From DASYXW01 sp035934405 (GTDB taxonomy: Bacteria > Acidobacteriota > Terriglobia > UBA7540): a stretch of DNA of 64,000 bases. The notes beneath the pieces are model-generated. The model saw only the letters and a program-made list of their open reading frames with translations, did no database searches and was not told the origin of the DNA. Positions 57,874 to 63,976 of the stretch are shown here, one piece after another. The stretch is from the NCBI GenBank assembly GCA_035934405.1, contig DASYXW010000053.1:20013-84012 (forward strand), in the 5' to 3' direction. Position 1 is the stretch's first letter. Every line of letters begins with the position of its first letter. The position numbers and the translations under genes were made by a program.

Positions 57874-59235
57874 CACAGCATCTTTCGTGGCGTTTACGAT
57901 AGCCGTGCTCGCGAAGGATGGCTCCTTTTTCAGGCGTAGGCGAGTCGCCGCCGCGGTCTGAGTAGTCACTGGCGCTGATTTAATGAGTGCTTCGGCGATC
58001 AATTCGACCAGATAGGTGTTTACACCGTTGCCTAGTGCTTTGAAAGCCTGTGTTGGAACCGCTGGCAAATGCTTAAGTTCGTCCATACACTGCAGTCGAG
58101 CGCACTCCCGAACCGTCATATAGCGCCTTTCCCACGCTATGATCGGCACCTGCGTAGTCGTCATCGCGATTAGCGACGGCGCCGTCGTTGGTCGCTTCAC
58201 GCGCACGCCGGACGCGCGGAATTGAATGACGTATTTCCAGATATTCCGCTCCTCACCCTTGCAATTCCATTCGAATTTTTGAAGGCTGGGAGGGAACTGT
58301 ACGATCTCCGGCAACCACCGGTCGATCCATTCTTTGTTCTCGCAATAAAGGTTACGGTTCTGCCTTATGAACGTCCGCTTCCATGTTGGAAACCGCTTCT
58401 CTGGCGTGCGCGCGTGCGATGGAAGCGCGCCTAGGACCTTGTATCGAGCATAGCACTTGAGAGACTCGCCATGGGATCCGCGATATTTGAAGAGATCCCG
58501 GCGCGGCGTTGCCCACGGAGTCGTATCCTCGTACGGATAGGTCGCGCCGAACTCCATCGACCAGATCGGAAACGAAGGCAACTCGATGTTGGCTGGGTAT
58601 TTCTCGATGAACTTCTGCCATACGTCCAAACACTTCAGAACCGCAGGCGTCAGCCTTCTGGCATCCTTTGGATTATGGTCAAGCGCTGAGCTCAGATTTG
58701 GCTCCGCACCCTCCGGCGGCACCGGCCACCTGAAATTGCCCAAACCGTCACGGCTCCCCACGATGAACATTCGCTCGCGAATCTGCGGGATGCCAAATTG
58801 ATGAGGCGACAGGTACGCGAATGCGACCGCGTAACCCGCATTTTGGAATTGCCGCTCAAGATCCTCCCATGTCTCACCGCCGTTGTGCCGCTTGAGATTC
58901 GGGACGTTTTCCAAAAGGATGAAGCGCGGTTTACGCGCTCGCGCTATCCGTAGCATATGACCTAGAAGGTTGCCCCACTTCGGACACTCTACCCCCTGCT
59001 GCTCGCCAGCCTTCGAGAACGGTTGGCAGGGCGAGCCCGCACACAAAATGTCGTGATCCGGTACCTCGCAGATCGGCACCGAAAGAATGTCGCCCGCCGG
59101 GCGTATCCCGTAGTTTGCCTCGTACAGTTCTCGCAGAGTCGTGTCAATCTCACTCGCGAAGACACAATTGTTGCCCAGGCGCTTCAGCGCAAGGTGAAAT
59201 CCTCCGAGCCCAGCAAACAAGTCTATGAAGCGCAT
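57856..59235 (-). CDS. DNA (cytosine-5) methyltransferase
   Basis: 459 residues. All key C5 motifs are in order: motif I DLFAGLGGFH (7-12), motif IV C70 in AGSPCQPFS, motif VI ENV (109-111), motif VIII QIRER (151-155), a target-recognition region of about 180 residues, and motif X ALGNGVNTYLVELIAEAL. The enzyme methylates C5 of cytosine within a specific site, protecting host DNA. The recognition sequence cannot be read. It starts 13 bases inside the Vsr-like gene and is convergent with the putative nuclease gene. Confidence 0.96.
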   Translation of the reverse strand: MRFIDLFAGLGGFHLALKRLGNNCVFASEIDTTLRELYEANYGIRPAGDILSVPICEVPDHDILCAGSPCQPFSKAGEQQGVECPKWGNLLGHMLRIARARKPRFILLENVPNLKRHNGGETWEDLERQFQNAGYAVAFAYLSPHQFGIPQIRERMFIVGSRDGLGNFRWPVPPEGAEPNLSSALDHNPKDARRLTPAVLKCLDVWQKFIEKYPANIELPSFPIWSMEFGATYPYEDTTPWATPRRDLFKYRGSHGESLKCYARYKVLGALPSHARTPEKRFPTWKRTFIRQNRNLYCENKEWIDRWLPEIVQFPPSLQKFEWNCKGEERNIWKYVIQFRASGVRVKRPTTAPSLIAMTTTQVPIIAWERRYMTVRECARLQCMDELKHLPAVPTQAFKALGNGVNTYLVELIAEALIKSAPVTTQTAAATRLRLKKEPSFASTAIVNATKDAVSLVEW

Positions 59236-59687
59236 CGCCTGCTGTTCCGCCGACGCAACAGGACGTTCTCGACTTGGGTCGCCGCACGCTCCGGGTCCGC
59301 TTTAATGTCACCTTCCCAAAGCCGCATCACGCACCAGTGCTGTTTTTTTAGCAGGCGGGTCGTCTGGCGGTCCCGCAGCATATTCGCTCGAATCTTCCTC
59401 CGCCAATAGCCCGCGTTCGCCCCCTTTTGGAGGTGCTTCGAGAGCCGATGCCAACGCCGGCCATGCCAGAAATCCCCGTCACAAAAAACAGCCACCCGCC
59501 CCCTCGCGAAAACAACGTCCGGCTTGCCGGGAAGCCCGGCCAGATTCTTGCGAAATCGCAGTCCGCGCCGCCACAGCGCGCTTCGAAGAAGCCTCTCGTG
59601 CATGGTGTCGGCGCTGCGGTTCATCCGCTTTGCCAACGATGCGGCCTGCGAGGTCGCCTTCAGTCCGATGTATGAAGGGGTCTTCAT
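59223..59687 (-). CDS. vsr: very short patch repair endonuclease (Vsr-like)
   Basis: 154 residues from ATG 59687, which has AAAAGGGA seven bases upstream; a GTG at 59705 is less likely. The Vsr fold shows RSADTMHERLLRSALWRRGL, D57 in GKPDVVF, and VFCDGDFWHGRRW with H75. It nicks at T:G mismatches made when 5-methylcytosine deaminates, so it belongs with the methyltransferase, whose start it overlaps. In some systems such proteins also serve as the restriction nuclease. Confidence 0.9.
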   Translation of the reverse strand: MKTPSYIGLKATSQAASLAKRMNRSADTMHERLLRSALWRRGLRFRKNLAGLPGKPDVVFARGRVAVFCDGDFWHGRRWHRLSKHLQKGANAGYWRRKIRANMLRDRQTTRLLKKQHWCVMRLWEGDIKADPERAATQVENVLLRRRNSRRCAS

Positions 59688-59708
59688 CACGGAATCCCTT
59701 TTCACAGC

Positions 59709-59723
59709 CTGACCGGGGGTCAG
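59709..59723. promoter_or_regulatory. short dyad in the vsr-methyltransferase upstream region
   Basis: CTGACC-GGG-GGTCAG lies 22 bases before the vsr ATG, next to GTATAC that gives a TATACT -10 on the minus strand. The placement suits an operator or controller site, but no controller gene is seen. Confidence 0.35.
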
Positions 59724-59763
59724 TATACGCCTGGGGAGTAGCGCTCGTCGAGATGGCAGATAC

Positions 59764-60045
59764 TTGACCCTGCTGGCACCGAGCGCCGATCGCGCCCTGA
59801 ACTACCTCGCGGTGCGCTATCACGCCATCTATGCCAACGCCGCCGAAGCCTTTGCGCGCAATGCGTCGCTGACCGGCGTGTATGTGGTTCCGTCGTCTTT
59901 GAGCGGCACGCGCAAGGTGGCCGATGTGATTTTCTCTTACACCAACCGCTCGACCGATGTGGTGGAGAAGTTTTTTACGCGCGTGGACGTGACCGAGGAG
60001 TTTCCATTCCTGGTCACGAAGCTGTCGCCGTACTACGACCGTTAA
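59764..60045 (+). pseudogene. 3' remnant of a PatG-like gene (duplicate of 62466-63395)
   Basis: From 59791 the sequence matches 63141-63395 over 255 bases with only a handful of differences, nearly all at third codon positions. The 84 encoded residues (RALNYLAVRYHAIYANAA through KLSPYYDR) are identical to the intact copy. The 5' two-thirds are absent: upstream lie only about 75 bases and then the restriction island. The string GAGATGGCAGATAC at 59750-59763 aligns loosely with CAGATGACGGATAAC of the intact gene but in another frame, so a small indel is likely. A leader-type peptide gene follows 28 bases downstream. Confidence 0.85.
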
Positions 60046-60073
60046 ACTACGGAAGTGGCAGGAGGTCATTCCA

Positions 60074-60268
60074 ATGCGTTTAGCCGAATTCACCGCCGAC
60101 GCTTCGCTCTCTGAGGGCAGCGAGGAGTATGCCATGAGGGCGTCACCTGCCTCGACGGCCGGGGCTACGGGTTTGGTGTTGCCGGCCATCGAACATTGCT
60201 GGGGTAGGTTATGCGTATGGTGCGCCTGGAATCATGGTCGTGACTGCGGGATCAAATGGAAGTTTTAA
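60074..60268 (+). CDS. candidate RiPP precursor peptide 1
   Basis: 64 residues with AGGAGGT upstream of ATG 60074. The start MRLAEFTADASL aligns with the leaders of the peptides at 63430 and 63671, and a shared GLVLP-type segment lies mid-chain. The C-terminal core HCWGRLCVWCAWNHGRDCG has four Cys and four Trp in about 24 residues. It follows the truncated PatG-like copy just as peptide 2 follows the intact copy. It may still be modified in trans. Assignment as a precursor is inference from leader similarity and context. Confidence 0.6.
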   Translation: MRLAEFTADASLSEGSEEYAMRASPASTAGATGLVLPAIEHCWGRLCVWCAWNHGRDCGIKWKF

Positions 60269-60280
60269 GGTCGCGGGTGG

Positions 60281-60310
60281 CGCAGACATGCGCCTTTCAG
60301 CATGTCTGCG
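60281..60310. repeat. inverted repeat CGCAGACATGC/GCATGTCTGCG
   Basis: 11-bp perfect arms at 60281-60291 and 60300-60310 around an 8-base loop, preceded by GGGTGG. A related dyad (GGCGCAGACTCG...) ends the window at 63977-64000. Confidence 0.7.
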
Positions 60311-60320
60311 GTTGAAACCT

Positions 60321-60419
60321 CTGATTATCGGCGCCACGGCCTCGAAGTGCAGCGCGCAGTCGTTTGTGTTCGACGGCGTGAATGCTTATGCCGTCTCCGC
60401 CGGCCTCGCCAACATGTAG
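60321..60419 (+). pseudogene. C-terminal fragment of a tail-fibre-like protein
   Basis: Encodes LIIGATASKCSAQSFVFDG and on to a stop, closely matching the end of the protein at 53982-55535 (IIGATASKCSAQPFIFDG). The DNA is similar too, and both are followed by the same G-rich tract. No start or upstream homologous sequence exists; the inverted repeat at 60281-60310 abuts it. Confidence 0.7.
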
Positions 60420-60420
60420 G

Positions 60421-60455
60421 GATCAGGGGTCGGGGGTCAGGGGGCCAGGGGTTAA
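60421..60455. repeat. G-rich self-similar tract
   Basis: Four GGGG(G)-containing words (TCAGGGG, TCGGGGG, TCAGGGGG, CCAGGGG) directly after the fragment's stop. Equivalent to the tract at 55538-55562. Confidence 0.6.
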
Positions 60456-60485
60456 CCCAAACCCTTGGTAGTGAGTGTTTGCCTT

Positions 60486-60540
60486 TGTAGCGGCGAGTTT
60501 ATCTCGGTCGCCGCGGCGACCGGCATAAAGCCGCCTCTAC
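60486..60540. repeat. composite REP-like element (TGTAG...CTAC)
   Basis: An inner perfect 18-base palindrome (CGGTCGCCG/CGGCGACCG, 60505-60522) is enclosed by outer arms TGTAGCGGCGAGTTTAT and CATAAAGCCGCCTCTAC, which are near complements. Related to 36614-36681 and 62386-62438. Confidence 0.75.
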
Positions 60541-60621
60541 GCGAAACTGACCCACCACCAAACCCTGCGGTTGAGAGACGCTTGCTACGGAGCTGACGGC
60601 GGTGCTAGCCTTCATGCGCCA

Positions 60622-60936
60622 GTGCATTTTCTCACCGATTTCGAGGGCCGACCCATTCGCCTCACCGACGAGCGCTGGCGCCATATTTGTGAACACCCAG
60701 AAATGGGTGACATGCGGGATTCCTTGGATGAAACCCTGCGACTGCCGGATGTTGTTGTCGAGTCCGTCGGCGATCCAGACGCGTGGCTTTACTACCGCTT
60801 CTACCATCGAACGCTTGTCGGAGGAAAGTACCTGGGTGTAGTGGTAAAATTCCCGAAGGCTGATGCGTTTGTGGTGACTGCTTATGTCACCGACCGGGTG
60901 AAGAAAGGCAACGTCCTATGGCCGAGAGAATCGTGA
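60622..60936 (+). CDS. PBECR-like nuclease-fold (toxin-like) protein
   Basis: About 104 residues from GTG 60622 (a TTG at 60571 is also open; no clear ribosome site for either). The pattern FEGRPIRLTDERWRHICEHPEM, then VVVESVGDPDAWLYYRFY and KYLGVVVKFPKADAFVVTAY with TDRVKKGNVLW, matches small proteins assigned to the PBECR (phage-Barnase-EndoU-Colicin-RelE-like) group. The start overlaps a DUF2283 gene by 19 bases, a pairing typical of toxin-antitoxin modules. RNA cleavage is a prediction from fold family, not shown here. Confidence 0.7.
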   Translation: MHFLTDFEGRPIRLTDERWRHICEHPEMGDMRDSLDETLRLPDVVVESVGDPDAWLYYRFYHRTLVGGKYLGVVVKFPKADAFVVTAYVTDRVKKGNVLWPRES

Positions 60937-61121
60937 AGATGTGGTTCGATCCCGAAGCCGACTTTCTCGAAGTCACCTTCGAGCAAAAGCCGGGATATTT
61001 CCGCGAGACCGAGAACGACCTCGTGATGGAAAAGGTTGACACCCAGGGGAACGTGATCGGATTTTCCGTGCTGCGCGTCAGCTCCTTGAAAAAGACTCCG
61101 CTCGAAGTTGCGCTCCGGTAA
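60918..61121 (+). CDS. DUF2283 family protein (antitoxin-like)
   Basis: 67 residues overlapping the previous gene. The DUF2283 pattern is clear: VKMWFDPEADFLEVTFEQKP, then ENDLVMEKVDTQGNVIGFSV. These small beta-rich proteins are often partnered with toxin-like genes. The role as antitoxin is inferred from position and overlap. Between this stop and 61280 nothing else is evident. Confidence 0.82.
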   Translation: MAERIVKMWFDPEADFLEVTFEQKPGYFRETENDLVMEKVDTQGNVIGFSVLRVSSLKKTPLEVALR

Positions 61122-61279
61122 AAGCCTCGGCGTGGGGCTGTGCGGCGCCGGGCCGTGTCGAGTTGACGATAAATGGACGTGTATCTCTGTTGACTCTTGA
61201 CTTCCTTCGCCGGCAGAGTTAGCTTTCCCGACGCAGTTAATAATTCCCTGGGCAAGAATCCGCTGGCGCAGGTGCAACT

Positions 61280-62176
61280 GTGAGCCCTCTGGATCTGGTC
61301 CACCTCTCACCCTTGATGGAGCGCACGCAGGGTCGCGCTGAGCTCATCGTCGCTTTGATTGATGGGCCTGTGGCGCTCGACCATCCTGACCTCGCCGGCG
61401 CGACTGTCCGTCATGTTGGCGGCGAACTTCCTGGAAAACTGAAAGGAGCCTGTAGCCTGGCCCAGAGCGTGGCGTGCACGCACGGCACGTTTGTGGCCGG
61501 CGTACTTTTTGCGCGGCGGGGTTCCGAGGCGCCGGCCATTTGTCCGGCGTGCACGCTGTTGCTGCGGCCAATCTTCGCGGAAACGGCGAGCAAGAACGGA
61601 GACATGCCGAGCGCGACTCCGGTAGAACTGGCCCAAGCCATTATCGAAAGCGTTGATGCGGGCGCGCGCGTCATCAACTTGAGTTCCGCCCTGGTTCAAC
61701 CTTCACTGAAAGGTGAAAGAGAGATGGAGGAGGCGCTCAACCACGCAGCGCAGCGCGGCGCCATCACGGTGGCGGCGGCGGGCAATCAGGGAACGGTGGG
61801 AAGTTCCATCATCACGCGCCATTCCTGGGTGATTCCGGTGGCCGCCTGCAATCCTCAGGGCAAACCGCTCCGCGAATCGAATCTCGGAAGCTCGATCGGC
61901 CGGCGGGGACTGAGCGCGCCGGGGGAGAACGTTACCAGCCTCGGAACCAACGGCAAGCCGCAGACTTTTGGCGGCACCAGCGCGGCGGCGCCTTTTGTGA
62001 CCGGCGCGATTGCGCTCCTCTGGTCGGAGTTTCCAGGCGCCAGCGCAGGCGAGATTAAACTGGCCGTGACGCAAGCCGGTATACCACGGCGGCCCACCGT
62101 CGCTCCGCCCGTGCTCGACGCCTGGGCCGCTTATCAGGTGATGGCCTCCGCCCATAACGGGAGAAGAGTGGCATGA
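61280..62176 (+). CDS. subtilisin-like S8 protease, PatA-like
   Basis: 298 residues from GTG 61280. The catalytic triad is complete: D28 in VALIDGPVALDHPDL, H68 in CTHGTFVAG and S234 in GGTSAAAPFV, with the oxyanion Asn in VAAAGNQGT. There is no signal peptide, so it acts in the cytoplasm. Length and motifs resemble the protease domain of PatA-type cyanobactin enzymes, which cut leader from core peptide. Four extra Cys cluster at GACSLAQSVAC and ICPACT. It overlaps the CGGC gene by four bases (ATGA) and is followed by the PatG-like gene and two leader peptides, so precursor cleavage is the likely job. Confidence 0.88.
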   Translation: MSPLDLVHLSPLMERTQGRAELIVALIDGPVALDHPDLAGATVRHVGGELPGKLKGACSLAQSVACTHGTFVAGVLFARRGSEAPAICPACTLLLRPIFAETASKNGDMPSATPVELAQAIIESVDAGARVINLSSALVQPSLKGEREMEEALNHAAQRGAITVAAAGNQGTVGSSIITRHSWVIPVAACNPQGKPLRESNLGSSIGRRGLSAPGENVTSLGTNGKPQTFGGTSAAAPFVTGAIALLWSEFPGASAGEIKLAVTQAGIPRRPTVAPPVLDAWAAYQVMASAHNGRRVA

Positions 62177-62379
62177 GCAGAAAAGAAAGCAGCAAGAATC
62201 ACGGCGGCGAACCCGAGCATCAGCCGCACCGCGTTCGTCTTCCGGGGTTCCTCATCGAGGAGGAAATCGGACTCGGAGATACCGTCAAGAAAATAACCTA
62301 CGCCATGGGATTCAAGCCGTGCGGCGGATGTGAGAAGCGCGCCGCGGCGCTCAACCGGTGGATGAGTTTTACGCGATAG
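62173..62379 (+). CDS. small CGGC-motif protein of the PatG-like cluster
   Basis: 68 residues coupled to the protease gene. The charged, His-rich N-terminus leads to EEEIGLGDTVKKITYAMGF and then KPCGGCEKRAAALNRWMSF with C50-G-G-C53. The 'IGLGD...CGGC...R...LN' pattern recurs in short proteins of several phyla as I recall, without a defined function. It could bind a metal, act as a redox partner, or itself be a modified peptide. Context puts it in the RiPP-like operon. Confidence 0.75.
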   Translation: MSRKESSKNHGGEPEHQPHRVRLPGFLIEEEIGLGDTVKKITYAMGFKPCGGCEKRAAALNRWMSFTR

Positions 62380-62385
62380 CCTGGC

Positions 62386-62438
62386 TGTAGCGCCGCTCTA
62401 TGAGCGGCGAAGGACGCCGGTCGCAGACCGGCGTTACA
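62386..62438. repeat. composite two-hairpin REP-like element
   Basis: TGTAG, then CGCCGCTC-TAT-GAGCGGCG (62391-62409) and ACGCCGGTC-GCA-GACCGGCGT (62414-62434), then TACA. Same build as 36614-36681. It lies inside the putative RiPP operon, between the CGGC gene and the PatG-like gene. Confidence 0.8.
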
Positions 62439-62465
62439 AATCAATCCTTTAGGAGGCGAAATCAC

Positions 62466-63395
62466 ATGGAGCAACAGGAAGCGAACGAGCAATTGGCAAC
62501 TGCATCTGTCAGCGGGAATGACGCCGCGGCGATAGCGGCCTCTGCCGCGAGGCCGGCGGCATCGCTGGCGCCGCAGGCGTGTCCGACTTGCGGCACGGCG
62601 CCGGCAGCGAATGGCGGAGCCGCCGCGCCCAGCTACGTCTATGCCATCGGCAGAATTGAACCCCGCTTCCCGCGGCCGTCGGTGGAAAAGGAATTCGCCC
62701 AGGCCGTGGGGCGGGACAAGACTTCCGGCCTTACCGACCGCCAGGCGCTGCATGCGGTGCTTTCGAAGCCCGAAAATCGTTATCTCGTGCGGCACTTGTG
62801 CTGGGTGATGACGATTGAGGGCCTCGAAACCTACATCCTGGTCCCGCGTGACCCGGCGGATTTCAATCTTCTGGTCGAAGCGCTCCGTCCTACGCCGCAA
62901 CCCTGGGACCTGGATTGCGTCATCGGGTTTCGCGGACCCATCGCCGGGCCGGAAGTGTGCAACGGGCTGATGGTGCCGATTGTGGCGTTTGACCAAATCT
63001 ATTCCTTCGACCGCGATTCGCTGATCAAAGCCATTCCCAAACCCGAGAAGACCACGGCCAAGGACTTTGCTCCGGCGGCGGAGGAACTGTTCGACCGCAT
63101 CATGCAGATGACGGATAACGCCGGCGCGACCGATGAGAACCGCGCTTTGAATTACCTGGCGGTGCGCTATCACGCCATCTATGCCAACGCCGCCGAAGCC
63201 TTTGCGCGCAATGCCTCGCTGACCGGCGTGTATGTGGTCCCGTCGTCTTTGAGCGGCACGCGCAAGGTGGCCGATGTGATTTTCTCTTACACCAACCGCT
63301 CGACCGATGTGGTGGAGAAGTTCTTTACGCGCGTCGATGTGACCGAGGAGTTTCCGTTCCTGGTGACGAAGCTGTCGCCGTACTACGACCGCTGA
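62466..63395 (+). CDS. PatG-domain-like protein of a RiPP-type cluster
   Basis: 309 residues from ATG 62466 with TAGGAGG. An Ala-rich N-terminus holds C39-P-T-C42 (CPTCGTAP). The rest resembles the non-protease domain of cyanobactin PatG proteins: PSYVYAIGRIEPRFPRPSVE, NRYLVRHLCWVMTIEGLETY, VIGFRGPIAGPEVCNGLMVP and FDQIYSFDRDSLIKAIPKP, ending KLSPYYDR. In cyanobacteria this region is fused to a macrocyclising protease; here it stands alone beside a separate S8 protease. Its biochemical role is unknown; peptide binding or tailoring is inference. A 255-base copy of its 3' end lies at 59791-60045. Confidence 0.75.
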   Translation: MEQQEANEQLATASVSGNDAAAIAASAARPAASLAPQACPTCGTAPAANGGAAAPSYVYAIGRIEPRFPRPSVEKEFAQAVGRDKTSGLTDRQALHAVLSKPENRYLVRHLCWVMTIEGLETYILVPRDPADFNLLVEALRPTPQPWDLDCVIGFRGPIAGPEVCNGLMVPIVAFDQIYSFDRDSLIKAIPKPEKTTAKDFAPAAEELFDRIMQMTDNAGATDENRALNYLAVRYHAIYANAAEAFARNASLTGVYVVPSSLSGTRKVADVIFSYTNRSTDVVEKFFTRVDVTEEFPFLVTKLSPYYDR

Positions 63396-63429
63396 AATTC
63401 GAGGAATATGGGATCAAAGGAGGTCACAC

Positions 63430-63630
63430 ATGAGTCTCCCAGGGTTTGTTGCTGATGTTTCGCTAGCTGGCTCGCGGAGTCCTTATCAGGCGGGCGCAGA
63501 GCATGACAATTTGGCTGCCGGCGCAAAGGTTGTGCCCCAACTTTTCTATATCTCCGTAGGCCCAGGCCGCTGCGCTGTGGGCGAGTATGCCGGTGGCGCG
63601 TGCTGGTTCTACGGGATCGTGAGCTGCTAG
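63430..63630 (+). CDS. candidate RiPP precursor peptide 2
   Basis: 66 residues, AAGGAGG before ATG 63430, only 34 bases after the PatG-like gene. Leader MSLPGFVADVSLAGSRSPYQ matches peptide 3 (MSTPGFTAEAAL...Y) and peptide 1. A mid-chain KVVPQ parallels VLPQ of peptide 3. The core (GRCAVGEYAGGACWFYGIVSC) has three Cys, and is rich in Gly and aromatics, unlike the other cores. Conserved leader with variable core is the RiPP precursor pattern. Confidence 0.72.
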   Translation: MSLPGFVADVSLAGSRSPYQAGAEHDNLAAGAKVVPQLFYISVGPGRCAVGEYAGGACWFYGIVSC

Positions 63631-63670
63631 ATGATTTTGAAAGCACACATCAGACGTAAAGGAGAAAAAG

Positions 63671-63925
63671 ATGAGCACACCAGGATTCACCGCCGAGGCT
63701 GCGCTCGGCAAAATGAGGGAAAGCTACGCTCTCACCTCGGGGATCGCAGCAGAGACCGGGAGCGTTCTGCCCCAACAATGGGGGATATTACAGAACTTAC
63801 AGGTCTGCCGAACCGTTTGTTTTTCAGTTCCTGGTTCCCTCGGCCCTAAGGTCGTTTGTGACACGCTCTGTCCGCCTGGGGTCGGGCATTCTCACAGAGG
63901 CGCCCAGAGCTACACGGCTTACTGA
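63671..63925 (+). CDS. candidate RiPP precursor peptide 3
   Basis: 84 residues, AAAGGAGA before ATG 63671. Leader MSTPGFTAEAALGKMRESYA aligns with peptides 1 and 2; GSVLPQQWG marks the possible leader/core boundary. The core has CRTVC and, twelve residues later, CDTLC: two C-x3-C pairs, then Pro/Gly/His-rich residues ending QSYTAY. It is the last gene before the edge of the window. Modification type cannot be told. Confidence 0.7.
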   Translation: MSTPGFTAEAALGKMRESYALTSGIAAETGSVLPQQWGILQNLQVCRTVCFSVPGSLGPKVVCDTLCPPGVGHSHRGAQSYTAY

Positions 63926-63976
63926 GAGGGAGAGGGTAGAGCGGACGGATCCGGCACTCAACCTGACCTGGCTGGC

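Noticed and set aside
55700..59760. Restriction island as an insertion sequence or prophage
   Set aside because: No transposase, integrase, terminal repeats or phage structural genes could be found; only composition and broken neighbours suggest transfer.
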